A stretch of DNA of 64,000 nucleotides from a virus: positions 1-64,000 of the IMG/VR virus record IMGVR_UViG_3300046096_000285. One strand, given 5' to 3'. The stretch's first letter is position 1, and each line of letters begins with the position of its first letter. Shown in pieces: positions 25,353 to 33,121 of this stretch. The position numbers were made by a program, and so were the translations under genes. The notes under the pieces were generated by a model. That model ran no database searches. It was not told the origin of the DNA and saw nothing but the letters and a program-made list of their open reading frames with translations.

Positions 25353-25538
25353 ATGAGAATGTTTTGGTTTTTTACCAATAAAGCATGGCTTGAGGGCTTC
25401 CTGAAGGGGGAGGCTTTTGGGGCTTATGATGAGCGACAGCGCATTATCAAGTTGCTCTCGGAGAATCAATGCGTATGTGGTTGTGAGCAGTCCAATCGAG
25501 CAGGAGACATCGCTCTTATCAAAGGAGAGAATAAGTGA
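25353..25538 (+). CDS. Small protein of tandem ERI-LLE family, copy 2
   Basis: 61 aa. Aromatic start (MRMFWFFTNKAW), then GAYDERQRIIKLLSEN, a CVCGC cluster and the family ending IALIKGEN. Starts on the base after the preceding stop. Confidence 0.6.
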   Translation: MRMFWFFTNKAWLEGFLKGEAFGAYDERQRIIKLLSENQCVCGCEQSNRAGDIALIKGENK

Positions 25539-25825
25539 GCAAGGAAGAGAATACTGAACACCTGATTAACTCATTAACTTGGTTAGGTAAAAGCATTAGC
25601 GAACCGTTACCACCTTTTCCTAAGCCAAAGTGGTATGACAGCGTTGCAAAATGGGAGTTACACTTACTTGCCTGGAAGAAGGGAGTTATCAGTGAGCGTG
25701 AGCGCATTATAAAACTGCTAGAGCCACTTGGTTGCGAGGCTAATGGTGTTGAGCATGATTGCCAAAATGGGCTGGGTTACACAACCGCAGCCGACCTTAT
25801 CGCTCTTATCAAAGGAGAGAAGTAA
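25535..25825 (+). CDS. Small protein of tandem ERI-LLE family, copy 3
   Basis: 96 aa from GTG, which overlaps the preceding TGA by 4 nt. KKGVISERERIIKLLEPLGC is the family helix; ends IALIKGEK. GGAGAGAA precedes the start. Confidence 0.6.
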   Translation: MSKEENTEHLINSLTWLGKSISEPLPPFPKPKWYDSVAKWELHLLAWKKGVISERERIIKLLEPLGCEANGVEHDCQNGLGYTTAADLIALIKGEK

Positions 25826-25936
25826 ATTAGTAAACCAATCGTATGCACTAGACCAGGGTGTAGCAGTACTGAGTTTGAAAACAAGATGTTTTTCTGGGTT
25901 TGTAAGAAGTGTCGTATTGCTATTAGTAAAGGATAA
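25826..25936 (+). CDS. 36-aa zinc-ribbon peptide with ATT start
   Basis: The reading frame starts directly after the preceding TAA with ATT, in the same place after AAAGGAGAGAAGTAA where the other members have ATG. VCTRPGCSSTEF...FWVCKKCR forms a four-Cys zinc-ribbon pattern. ATT is a rare start codon; an internal ATG exists only after the first Cys pair. Confidence 0.45.
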   Translation: MSKPIVCTRPGCSSTEFENKMFFWVCKKCRIAISKG

Positions 25937-25939
25937 GTA

Positions 25940-26137
25940 ATGGCTAAGAAGCTGACAACAATCGTGCTAGATGAGCTGACTGAGGCTCAGCAGGTTGCTA
26001 TTGATATTGTTATGGGCGAGGGCGCTTTGCGTGAGCAAGAGCGTATTCTTGCACTGCTAGAGGATGAACGTAGCAACTGTAAGTGTGAGGAACCTTTGCA
26101 GCACTTGGGGCTCCGAATTAGAAAAGACTCGGAGTAG
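25940..26137 (+). CDS. Small protein of tandem ERI-LLE family, copy 4 (truncated end)
   Basis: 65 aa. EGALREQERILALLEDERSN is the family helix and CKCEEP a Cys pair, but the IALIKGEK ending is replaced by GLRIRKDSE. Follows the zinc-ribbon peptide by 3 bp. Confidence 0.58.
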   Translation: MAKKLTTIVLDELTEAQQVAIDIVMGEGALREQERILALLEDERSNCKCEEPLQHLGLRIRKDSE

Positions 26138-26140
26138 CTT

Positions 26141-26257
26141 GTGAATTGTCCAAATTGTAGTACAGTTGTTTTAGTGAAGCAGCCCACCGGGCTGTGGACT
26201 TGTAGTTCATGTCTATCAAGTTGGATTGGGATTAAGGAAGAATCAAATGCTAGATAA
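26141..26257 (+). CDS. 38-aa zinc-ribbon peptide
   Basis: GTG start with GGAG 7 nt upstream. MNCPNC...LWTCSSC gives two CxxC pairs of a zinc ribbon. Overlaps the next gene by 11 bp. Role unknown. Confidence 0.55.
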   Translation: MNCPNCSTVVLVKQPTGLWTCSSCLSSWIGIKEESNAR

Positions 26258-26402
26258 CCGAGGAATGCTAGAAGCACTAGAAGGTAGCAGGGATGTGTTT
26301 GCGCTACTTGCTGGTATGAAGAAGCAGGCAATGGACGCTGGATTCAGTGAAGAGATTGCTGAGCAAATTGTTCTTGAGATGTTGAAGAAGCAAAGCGCAT
26401 GA
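26247..26402 (+). CDS. 51-aa conserved helical protein
   Basis: AAGGAAG precedes the ATG. GMKKQAMDAGFSEEIAEQIV is a helix pattern seen in small actinophage proteins. The stop overlaps the next ATG by 4 nt. Confidence 0.55.
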   Translation: MLDNRGMLEALEGSRDVFALLAGMKKQAMDAGFSEEIAEQIVLEMLKKQSA

Positions 26403-26812
26403 GCTCGCTAGTTAGTCAAGGGGATCTTGACAAGATTAATAAAATTACTCGTCTTCATGACGAAGCCTTCTGGCATCTACATGAGTTCGATAGTCATGCT
26501 AAAAGCAGTGATGGGCGTGTATCTATAAGTCTAAATATGGGTACGGTATGGGACCGAGAAAATGGTAACACCTATCCTCGTATTGAAGTGTCTATATATT
26601 CTTACGTTGTAGCAACTGAGGGTGGGCGTACTCATGAGTTTGAATCTATTGATGAGGCCTTAGCTGCTGTAACTGAATGGCACTCAAAGGCGCTGGCGTA
26701 CAACCCTACCCCTGAAGAGATTGCAGAAGTAGATGCTTTTGCGATTGAGATGTGGGATGCTATTAAAGATAGAGTTATTGTTATAGATGCTAGTAAGAAA
26801 GACGGAGAATAA
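26399..26812 (+). CDS. Protein of unknown function
   Basis: 137 aa. Mixed alpha/beta composition (VSISLNMGTVWD...RIEVSIYSYVVATEGGRTHEF) with a long C-terminal helix. No family recognised. Start coupled to the previous gene. Confidence 0.55.
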   Translation: MSSLVSQGDLDKINKITRLHDEAFWHLHEFDSHAKSSDGRVSISLNMGTVWDRENGNTYPRIEVSIYSYVVATEGGRTHEFESIDEALAAVTEWHSKALAYNPTPEEIAEVDAFAIEMWDAIKDRVIVIDASKKDGE

Positions 26813-26813
26813 A

Positions 26814-27098
26814 ATGGATGAGATCGAAAGCGCAGATGTGACTTTGTTTGAAGACAAGGCAGCTATCTTGGCTGACCTTTGGCTCAACTATCGGGAAGAC
26901 GAGAACTTCACAGAGTTCATTGCGTACAATGACTTAGGCCTACCTTTGGCATACGCAATCGCAAATGGGATTGTAGAGAGCACCGAAATGGCAGCTCGAT
27001 TTGTTGAAGAGACTTTTGAGTTACTAGTAGATGGTCTAGATATCGAGGACACTGGGTTCGAGACTTTGGACGACATGCTTGAGGCTGTAGACATTTAA
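26814..27098 (+). CDS. Acidic protein of unknown function
   Basis: 94 aa from ATG 26814 (CGGAGAA upstream). Very acidic and helical (RFVEETFELLVDGLDIEDTG). Acidic small phage proteins can act as DNA mimics or host-protein inhibitors, but nothing here identifies a target. Confidence 0.55.
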   Translation: MDEIESADVTLFEDKAAILADLWLNYREDENFTEFIAYNDLGLPLAYAIANGIVESTEMAARFVEETFELLVDGLDIEDTGFETLDDMLEAVDI

Positions 27099-27232
27099 TG
27101 GCTGGTGTTAGTAAGTTCGGCTGGTGTATAACTGGCCATCATGACATATGCATTGTCGAATTTACTGGGCATAGATGTGGCTGCACCTGCCATGGTGGCG
27201 TTGAAGAGCCTGTCGTAGAAGAAAATACGTAG
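27098..27232 (+). CDS. 44-aa Cys/His-rich protein
   Basis: ATG overlaps the previous stop. GWCITGHHDICIVEFTGHRCGCTCHGG has four Cys and four His, likely a zinc site. No family recognised. Confidence 0.5.
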   Translation: MAGVSKFGWCITGHHDICIVEFTGHRCGCTCHGGVEEPVVEENT

Positions 27233-27457
27233 TGTAGCATAGTTTGCTAAAGTAAAATCAAGAAAAATAGAGGGGGCTATTGTGCTGTATTTGGAATGTA
27301 GCATAGTTTAGGTCTAATTACATTACCGTCCAGTGCCTCCCGTTGTAGTCTATTGTGCTCTATTGCTGTCCGTTGATGTCTATTGATGTTTATTTGTGTA
27401 TTGAAATGCTTGTTTGGTAGTACACTAGTAGAAATAGTTCAAACGGAAGAGATCCTA
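27233..27457. repeat. Repeat-rich intergenic region
   Basis: 225 bp without a gene. TGTAGCATAGTTT occurs at 27233-27245 and 27297-27309; CTATTGTGCT at 27277-27286 and 27350-27359; CCGTTG(T)AGTCTATTG-type units at 27340 and 27370. It precedes the gene at 27458. Operator, promoter or replication-related function is possible. Confidence 0.5.
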
Positions 27458-27727
27458 ATGCGCGAGAGCCAGATTCGTAAGATCCAAAAGCAGCGACACA
27501 TGAGCGACATTATGGTCATGATTCTAAGTAATGGAATTTTTAAGAATCTGAATGAGCGTGACCGTAAGAAGCTGGCAGAATTAATCTACAAGGCCGAGAT
27601 TGTCGAGATGCATATGCGCGACAAGAGCCTAACCCGCGTAAACGAATCGTTCCAAGACATTGTTCAGGCGCTCATGGCAATGGATTTGGATGATGACGAA
27701 GACGACGAGTTTGACGATAAGCTTTAA
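27458..27727 (+). CDS. Helical protein with acidic tail
   Basis: 89 aa from ATG 27458 with CGGAAGAG upstream. Basic N-terminus (MRESQIRKIQKQRHM), helical middle, then an Asp/Glu-only tail (DLDDDEDDEFDDKL). No family recognised; the basic/acidic split suggests DNA or protein binding. Confidence 0.55.
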   Translation: MRESQIRKIQKQRHMSDIMVMILSNGIFKNLNERDRKKLAELIYKAEIVEMHMRDKSLTRVNESFQDIVQALMAMDLDDDEDDEFDDKL

Positions 27728-27804
27728 AAATCCCCGCAACATGTACTAGAATGAAAGCGCATTGAAAAATGTTTTCCTTTCGTAGGGTTGTTGGGTAAAA
27801 GAAA

Positions 27805-27830
27805 GCCCCCGGTGTTTAGCCGGGGGTTTT
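27805..27830. terminator. Bidirectional terminator between converging genes
   Basis: GCCCCCGG/CCGGGGGT-type hairpin with TTTT on the plus side and AAAAGAAA on the other, serving the 27458 gene and the minus-strand endolysin. Confidence 0.85.
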
Positions 27831-27854
27831 CCTTTTGACATGGAAGGGTTAGGG

Positions 27855-28688
27855 TTACGGAAGCTCGATGATCTTGGTCCAGGTGAGCTTACCGAAGACG
27901 CCATCAGCCACAAACTTGTTCTTCTTCTGAAGAGCAACTACAGCCTTAACTGTCTTAGGGTCGTAGACGCCAGTAACGGTTAGCTTCAACTTACGCTGTA
28001 CATATGAAACGTAGCGGTTCTTAGCTCCAGGAGCTAGCTTCGGGTACTTAGCTAGGTCTAGGTTCATCTCGCGAGATAGCTCATCTAGGTAGTCAATAAC
28101 TGGTGCAGCAGCAACTGGTGTTTCGGCAACTGGTGCAGCAGCCTTTGCGGCAGCTGGTGCGGCAGCGGTAGCAACAGCCGGGGTAGCCGGGGCAGCAGCT
28201 GGAGCTGGCTTTGAGTGTGCATCGATCCACTTGAATGGGTCCATAAGCTGGCTACGGTCTGCAAGGTGGCAGTTCTTTACGCGGCCCATGGCAACATGAA
28301 GATGGGCACCGGTGCTCGCAGAACCGCTCGGGGTCTTCTTACCGCCACCAACTTTACCTACAACCTGACCCATCTTGACTACTTCTCCGACATCAACGGC
28401 GGCAGTCTTTGGTGCGACGTGCGAGTACTGTGTATAGACGCCATCTGCTGCTAGTACTTCTACAACCCAGCCTAGAACGTTAGACCAGAAAACCTGGGTG
28501 ACTTTACCGTCGCAGAATGCTTTGATAGGGCTGAGTTCCTTTGGAGCCCAGTCGCCTCCGCGGTGTGGACGGCCATTACGATATGGTGCTAGATTGCCAA
28601 ATTCATCGCCACGCAGTTTCTTACCGAAGAAGTCGGTGTACTGTACGTAAGGCTTTGGCTTTGCTGGTGCTTTAGGTGCTGCAGCCAT
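27855..28688 (-). CDS. Endolysin: LytM/M23 peptidase with peptidoglycan-binding domain
   Basis: 277 aa. Residues about 40-150 are an M23 metallopeptidase: HRGGDW gives the first His and Asp, and TGAHLHVAMG the HxH. An Ala/Pro linker (about 165-200) follows, then a PG_binding_1 domain at about 225-277 (YVSYVQRKLKLTVTGVYDPK, VADGVFGKLTW). No signal peptide, so export needs a holin. Cuts peptide cross-bridges of the host wall. Last gene of the minus-strand lysis operon. Confidence 0.9.
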   Translation of the reverse strand: MAAAPKAPAKPKPYVQYTDFFGKKLRGDEFGNLAPYRNGRPHRGGDWAPKELSPIKAFCDGKVTQVFWSNVLGWVVEVLAADGVYTQYSHVAPKTAAVDVGEVVKMGQVVGKVGGGKKTPSGSASTGAHLHVAMGRVKNCHLADRSQLMDPFKWIDAHSKPAPAAAPATPAVATAAAPAAAKAAAPVAETPVAAAPVIDYLDELSREMNLDLAKYPKLAPGAKNRYVSYVQRKLKLTVTGVYDPKTVKAVVALQKKNKFVADGVFGKLTWTKIIELP

Positions 28689-28729
28689 GGTCTCTCCTTG
28701 TTATTTGTTTGTTGGAAGTTATATTAATT

Positions 28730-28978
28730 TTACCGCTGAGCCCATTCGCTGAGTTTAGCGAGGGCGTAGTCCTTACGGCGACGTTCCATATATGCTTGCT
28801 GGAACCGCTGAGTCTCTGTGAGACGTCGCGCGTAGTCGACTGGTCTTGGGTATGGGTTTGCTACTGTGCGTAGCGGTCTTGCTCGGTAATACACTCCGGC
28901 AGCTTCATAAGCTTCCTTGCGTAGTTCCTTACTGTTTAGCTCCATATAGAACCTGAGATACATGAAGAATCTTTTCAT
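28730..28978 (-). CDS. Basic protein of lysis operon, unknown function
   Basis: 82 aa, rich in Arg/Tyr (VYYRARPLRTVANPYPRPVD). Start at 28978 is supported by a 4-nt ATGA overlap with the upstream gene; a methionine at residue 12 is an alternative. No membrane segment. Confidence 0.55.
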   Translation of the reverse strand: MKRFFMYLRFYMELNSKELRKEAYEAAGVYYRARPLRTVANPYPRPVDYARRLTETQRFQQAYMERRRKDYALAKLSEWAQR

Positions 28979-29178
28979 GAGCCAATTTTACCAGGGTGCT
29001 TATGTAGGTAGTCGTGAACTGCTTTGTGAAAGATGTCGCGCTCTACTGACCACTCAAGTTTGTCACCGTTCTCTATCTGAGCACGGTAAATCATCATGTA
29101 AGCGTATTGCCTCACGTCAGGAGTGATGTCGTGTGTTAGGCGACATTCTTCGGTTGGTTCGTTATTACTCGTTGTCAT
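28975..29178 (-). CDS. Small soluble protein of lysis operon
   Basis: 67 aa, hydrophilic and helical (RQYAYMMIYRAQIENGDK). Overlaps the holin-candidate gene by 14 bp and the downstream gene by 4 bp, so it is co-translated with the lysis genes. Function unknown. Confidence 0.55.
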   Translation of the reverse strand: MTTSNNEPTEECRLTHDITPDVRQYAYMMIYRAQIENGDKLEWSVERDIFHKAVHDYLHKHPGKIGS

Positions 29179-29359
29179 CTTCTGGCTTCTCGTAACGAAG
29201 TGGGAAAGTGATTACCCAGATCGCAAGTACTACGAGAATAAGGTTTCCGGTCAGTTCTTTAGCTGAGCCTTCGAGTACGAGCCATGCAACGACCATTCCT
29301 AAGAGGGTCCAAGCCTGGTCGATGATGTCTTTGAAAAGTGATACTAGGAAGTTCTTCAT
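29165..29359 (-). CDS. Holin candidate
   Basis: 64 aa with two membrane helices at about residues 15-30 (AWTLLGMVVAWLVLEG) and 37-53 (GNLILVVLAIWVITF), then a charged tail. Size, topology and place in the operon with an M23 endolysin fit a small class II-type holin. Confidence 0.65.
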   Translation of the reverse strand: MKNFLVSLFKDIIDQAWTLLGMVVAWLVLEGSAKELTGNLILVVLAIWVITFPLRYEKPEDDNE

Positions 29360-29361
29360 TG

Positions 29362-31224
29362 CTATTTATTCTTTCTACTTGAGTTGGTTGATTCTTTACG
29401 TGATCCGCCAGAAGCTCCTCCGCCTCCACCGGAACTTGCGGCTGCTGATGATGCTGCACCTGCGGCACCTGCAGCGGCAGCAATAGCTGCGTTACCAGCA
29501 ACAACGGCTGCAACAACTGTCTCTTCTGCTGTTTTACGAGTCTCTGGAGACATGTCAGCGCCTGCGTTACCAAGGAAGTTAATCGCGTCAACAAGGGCTT
29601 CAGCGCCTGGGATGGCTGCAAGTTCTGGGCTTAGAACAATGTCATCCGCTGCTGCTGCAACGTAGAGTGCGTCAAGGGCTTGCTCGTATTCTGCTGAACC
29701 CTTCTCTGCTGTCTCGAATGTTTGAAGTGCAGCTTCCTTCAAGGCCTCTGCTTGCTGTGGAGTTAGGTCAGTGGCAACAATCTCGGTAAGGTCGATCTTC
29801 GTTAGAAGTTCGGCGCTGATGATTTCTGGAAGCTGTTCGGCAGAAGTAATCTCTTCTTCTTTTACAACTGGCGGTTCAGGCTCTACTGGTGTAGGCTCTG
29901 GAGCAGGTTCAGGTATAACAACAGGAGGTTCAGGTGTCGGTTCAACAACAGGTGGTTCAGGTACTACTACTGGCGGTTCTGGTTCCGCTGGTACCGTTGG
30001 TTCTGGTGTTGGCTCTACTGGTGGCTGTGGAGTGGGAGTCGGTTCTGGTGTTGGCTCTGGTTGCGGTTCTGGCGACGGACTTGGTGCTAAAGGCAAAGTT
30101 GGCTCTGGCTGTGGAGTCGGAGTAGGGGTAGGGTCAACTACTGGGTCTAGTGTTGGAGTAGGGGTTGGCTCCGGGATTACGATTGGCGGGATCACGGGTG
30201 TTGGCTCTGGAGTTGGGATTGGTTCATAGTTGACTACAAAGATGAGAACCTTAACTGTGCCACCTGCTGGGTCTCCATATCGATTGTCTGAGTCAATCGT
30301 GACGGAGGTCTGTCCGCTGGCTAGCTGAGTTAGTTGTGATGAAACTTCGATGCCACGTGAACCGTCAGCCGGGTCACCGTACCAAGCAGTGACGCTTACA
30401 ATCCTCTGTCCTGCTGGAGCAATGACTTCAATAGATGAACCCTCTCCTAGTAAGGTAGCTCCCTCTGGAATGAATGGCGTTGGAGTAGTAGGCTGAGGGG
30501 TCGGCTCTGGAGTTACAACTGGTTCTGGGGTAGGTTCAACGGTTGGTTGAGGAGTCGGCTCTGGCGTTGGGGTTTGTATAGGGGTTGGTTCTGGGGTAGG
30601 TGTGACTGGCTCTGGAGTTAGTACTGGCGGAGTCTCGACCTGAACAACGCCATACTCTTCAAGCGTGGCAATCTGGCCGTTAGTTAGTCGAACTCCAGTA
30701 CGAGTCTGACCTTCGTAGGTTGGACCTGTTAGGGAGTATGAGATGGCTACTGTTCCGTCAATGTTGATGGCGGCAACAATATTAATGTTCGTTGGTTCTG
30801 TAGCATTCTGTAGCCAAATCGGACGAGCCGAGATGTCTACCTGAAAACCTCCGTCAGATGCGCGAATGATTAGGTGCTCGTCTGAGCGCTGGTTAGGGTA
30901 GACAACCCAGTCCATGGAGTATAGGGAGATAGATGGTGTCTGTGGATAGGTCCAGTAGGTTCCATCTGGCTTTCCGAATGTGATGACTGAGTTCGTTGTA
31001 GCGTAGACGTTGCTGTACTGCACTCCGTCAAAGGTAACAGTGGTTGTCAGTGGTATCTGGTAGGACGAGTCATCGCCACCGGGGGTAGTAACTACAACAA
31101 CTACCGGCTCTGCAGGTGCTGGCTCTTCAGCCATCGCTGAGGTTGCAACCGCTATAGGTGCGAATGCTAGAAATGCTGCTAGGTATAGTCTTATAGACTT
31201 ACGCGCTAGTTTGGTGTTGAACAA
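29362..31224 (-). CDS. Large secreted Pro/Thr/Glu-rich protein at the head of the lysis operon
   Basis: 620 aa from TTG with GGGAG 6 nt upstream. Residues 1-32 form a signal peptide ending at AMA. About 45-200 is a beta-rich domain (TTVTFDGVQYSNVYATTNSV, ISLYSMDWVVYP). Two long P-E-P-T repeat tracts (about 205-245 and 335-450) flank a second beta domain. The C-terminal 150 residues are helical and end in a Gly/Ala/Ser run and a basic tail. It may span or decorate the cell envelope; an adhesin, spanin-like or exclusion role is conjecture. Confidence 0.6.
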   Translation of the reverse strand: MFNTKLARKSIRLYLAAFLAFAPIAVATSAMAEEPAPAEPVVVVVTTPGGDDSSYQIPLTTTVTFDGVQYSNVYATTNSVITFGKPDGTYWTYPQTPSISLYSMDWVVYPNQRSDEHLIIRASDGGFQVDISARPIWLQNATEPTNINIVAAINIDGTVAISYSLTGPTYEGQTRTGVRLTNGQIATLEEYGVVQVETPPVLTPEPVTPTPEPTPIQTPTPEPTPQPTVEPTPEPVVTPEPTPQPTTPTPFIPEGATLLGEGSSIEVIAPAGQRIVSVTAWYGDPADGSRGIEVSSQLTQLASGQTSVTIDSDNRYGDPAGGTVKVLIFVVNYEPIPTPEPTPVIPPIVIPEPTPTPTLDPVVDPTPTPTPQPEPTLPLAPSPSPEPQPEPTPEPTPTPQPPVEPTPEPTVPAEPEPPVVVPEPPVVEPTPEPPVVIPEPAPEPTPVEPEPPVVKEEEITSAEQLPEIISAELLTKIDLTEIVATDLTPQQAEALKEAALQTFETAEKGSAEYEQALDALYVAAAADDIVLSPELAAIPGAEALVDAINFLGNAGADMSPETRKTAEETVVAAVVAGNAAIAAAAGAAGAASSAAASSGGGGGASGGSRKESTNSSRKNK

Positions 31225-31337
31225 ATGAGGCTCCCGTAGGTAGACCTCTCCCTCTACTATTTTACCATTTGCCTGTTGAGTTGTTAGGGTGCTAGGGTGT
31301 AGAGTGTAGGGTATAAACCCTTAAAAGGAGATGCGAA
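31225..31337. promoter_or_regulatory. Divergent promoter region
   Basis: 113 bp between the TTG of the secreted protein and the ATG at 31338. On the minus strand GGTAAAATAG gives a -10-like box upstream of the lysis operon. Confidence 0.4.
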
Positions 31338-31481
31338 ATGGTAGTTTCATTTGTAATTGACTGGACGTCAGTCTGGATTGGCGCTGCTGTAACAGTGGCC
31401 CTAGAGTTCGTAGCGTTGGTTATTGTGGCTTCGGTTACTTACCGTAAGCAGAAGCGTTCTAGTAAGCGCCGTGTGCTGTAG
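31338..31481 (+). CDS. 47-aa single-pass membrane protein
   Basis: AAAGGAG lies 7 nt before the ATG. One membrane helix at about residues 11-32 (VWIGAAVTVALEFVALVIVA), then a very basic tail (YRKQKRSSKRR) that should face the cytoplasm. Lies next to the lysis operon but on the other strand; could be an antiholin or an unrelated membrane peptide. Confidence 0.6.
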   Translation: MVVSFVIDWTSVWIGAAVTVALEFVALVIVASVTYRKQKRSSKRRVL

Positions 31482-31500
31482 TTTGACTTAGCTAGCCCTT

Positions 31501-31531
31501 AAACCCTCTTGCCTTCGGCAAGGGGGTTTTT
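31501..31531. terminator. Intrinsic terminator
   Basis: CCCTCTTGCC-TTCG-GGCAAGGGGG with TTTTT; lies between converging genes. Confidence 0.85.
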
Positions 31532-31532
31532 G

Positions 31533-31796
31533 CTACTCGTCTTCGTACTCTTCTTCTTCTTCTTCATGATCTTTCCCCCACGCCATTCGTCTTACGGTGT
31601 GGAGAAGGTCTACTACTTCAATGGTGAGAGCCTCTGTAGCTAGAAGAAGGTCTGCTTTGTGCTCTGGGTCTTCTGGGGAGTCTAGTTCGTAGTGCGTCTC
31701 TTGGACTGCGTACTGGCATAGGGTGAGCCTGTGGAGAGCGCGTTCTAGTGGACTGCGTGGGTCTGGTGTCGAAACCTCGTACGGCTCTAGCGTCAT
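31533..31796 (-). CDS. Acidic helical protein of unknown function
   Basis: 87 aa from ATG 31796, chosen because TACAAT lies exactly 6 nt upstream on the minus strand. Helical with a run of Glu at the end (KDHEEEEEEYEDE). No family recognised. Confidence 0.6.
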   Translation of the reverse strand: MTLEPYEVSTPDPRSPLERALHRLTLCQYAVQETHYELDSPEDPEHKADLLLATEALTIEVVDLLHTVRRMAWGKDHEEEEEEYEDE

Positions 31797-31802
31797 GAAA
31801 CT

Positions 31803-31808
31803 ATTGTA
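31803..31808 (-). promoter_or_regulatory. -10 box of leaderless promoter for the 31796 gene
   Basis: TACAAT, 6 nt, ATG on the minus strand. Confidence 0.55.
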
Positions 31809-32371
31809 AAACAAAACTAAACAATCGTAAGGAGCTGGGATATGTAAAGCAACTTCGAATGAAGGTTCGTTGGAAGTTAAGTGGAAAAGTGGATAGTTTT
31901 TAAAAACTTTTTAAAATGAAAAAAAAGTAGAGGGCCCTATTTTAAAGGGATTCCGGGGAGGGAAGTATAGCATAGGGAAAGGGGGAACTTAGCAGGGTTT
32001 GAAGTGGAGATGCAAAAAGGTATTAGCAAGAAAATCTTGGCGGTTATTGTTTTTATTTGCTAATAGATGGGAAAGTATTAGCAAGAAAAAAGAAAAGTTA
32101 AGTGGAAAAATCTGCTAATACCGACGTCTTAAACGTATTAAATTAATTAACTAGCTGTTTTAGTAGTACGCGCGTAGTAATTCTTTCCGGGGGTAGTAGT
32201 AAAAACAGCCAGTTCATTGAAATAATTTGTTTAAGTAGTGATTTAAGTTCTAATTAACTTGAAAATAAGATAGAATAAGAGTTGAAACAGAGATAAACTG
32301 TGCAGAACAGCAGGATAAGAAAACTGTGTATTTGACATTTGATTTGTCAAGTTTGCATTTAGGAGTTGGAA
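31809..32371. repeat. AT-rich non-coding region with alternating TATTAGCA repeats
   Basis: About 560 bp with no plausible gene. TATTAGCA occurs in alternating orientation: GGTATTAGCAAGAAAA at 32019-32034, TTGCTAATA at 32057-32065, GTATTAGCAAGAAAA at 32075-32089 and TGCTAATACC at 32113-32122. GTTAAGTGGAAAA occurs twice (about 31876 and 32097). TTGACA...TGTCAA at about 32333 precedes the gene at 32372 and may be its promoter with an operator. A candidate origin or master control region. Confidence 0.5.
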
Positions 32372-32848
32372 ATGGAAGTTGGAATGGGACTGGTTGGAAA
32401 GAATGGGTCGGAAGATCCTTTTGCTTTCTTTGACTTCACGGAGACGGAAGTTGAAGAAGAGATGGAACGAGTGACGGCTGCAGCAAAAGCACGCGGAACT
32501 GTTTGTATGTGTGGACATCCTTCAGGGCGTCATACAGAAGAGGTTGGCGTATACAGTTGCTCGGCTGGTAAGTACACTTGCCCGTGTAAGAAGTTGAAGC
32601 CGGTTATAGAAGTTGATAACGCAAGAATCTTCCTACGTAAGACTACGGGACCTGGAACTCAGCATGCCTTGGCTCAAGGAATGTTGAGTGCAATAAAGGC
32701 TGGTCAGGAAATCTCGTGGCTTATCGAACAGAAGTGCGACAAGTGTGATGTCCCTGGGGCAGTAGCACCATGTCCTGTAAATCAACGTGGAGTAGTTATG
32801 GATGAGGCAACTGGGTATGACGTGTTGCTTTGCCGTGATTGCCGTTAG
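32372..32848 (+). CDS. Cys-rich zinc-binding protein
   Basis: 158 aa from ATG 32372 with AGGAG 6 nt upstream. Cys/His clusters CMCGHPSGRH, CSAGKYTCPCKKL and CDKCDVPG...CPVN...CRDCR could bind two or three zinc ions. Conserved in actinophages, no function assigned. Confidence 0.65.
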   Translation: MEVGMGLVGKNGSEDPFAFFDFTETEVEEEMERVTAAAKARGTVCMCGHPSGRHTEEVGVYSCSAGKYTCPCKKLKPVIEVDNARIFLRKTTGPGTQHALAQGMLSAIKAGQEISWLIEQKCDKCDVPGAVAPCPVNQRGVVMDEATGYDVLLCRDCR

Positions 32849-32869
32849 TTAGTTAGTTAGGAGTTAGAA

Positions 32870-33121
32870 ATGTTTAAGAATGAAGCAGCACGAAAGATCG
32901 AAGAGCATATTGCATTGCTTGTTGACTACGATGTTCTGGACGCAAGGGTGGCGGATACGCTCACTGAGTATGTCTGGAAGATTATTGGCGAAGTAGATGA
33001 AGTCGTCAATGTTGACAAGGATGAGGAACAGGCTATAAGCTTGGCTGGTTGGGAATGGATTTTAAAGAACTACAACAACCAAAATGAAAACGAAGATGGA
33101 GAGAACAATGGGAATCTTTAA
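32870..33121 (+). CDS. Small acidic helical protein
   Basis: 83 aa, helical (ARKIEEHIALLVDYDVLDAR), ends in an Asn/Glu-rich tail that overlaps the next gene. TAGGAGTTAG precedes the ATG. Function unknown. Confidence 0.55.
   Translation: MFKNEAARKIEEHIALLVDYDVLDARVADTLTEYVWKIIGEVDEVVNVDKDEEQAISLAGWEWILKNYNNQNENEDGENNGNL

Noticed and set aside
25070-25830. Recently inserted transposon reading of the tandem short genes
   Set aside because: No transposase or terminal inverted repeats; the likeness is confined to gene ends and a helix motif, so gene duplication explains it.
29771-30229. Plus-strand Gly/Ser-rich ORF opposite the secreted protein
   Set aside because: Shadow of the PEPT repeat tract of the minus-strand gene.
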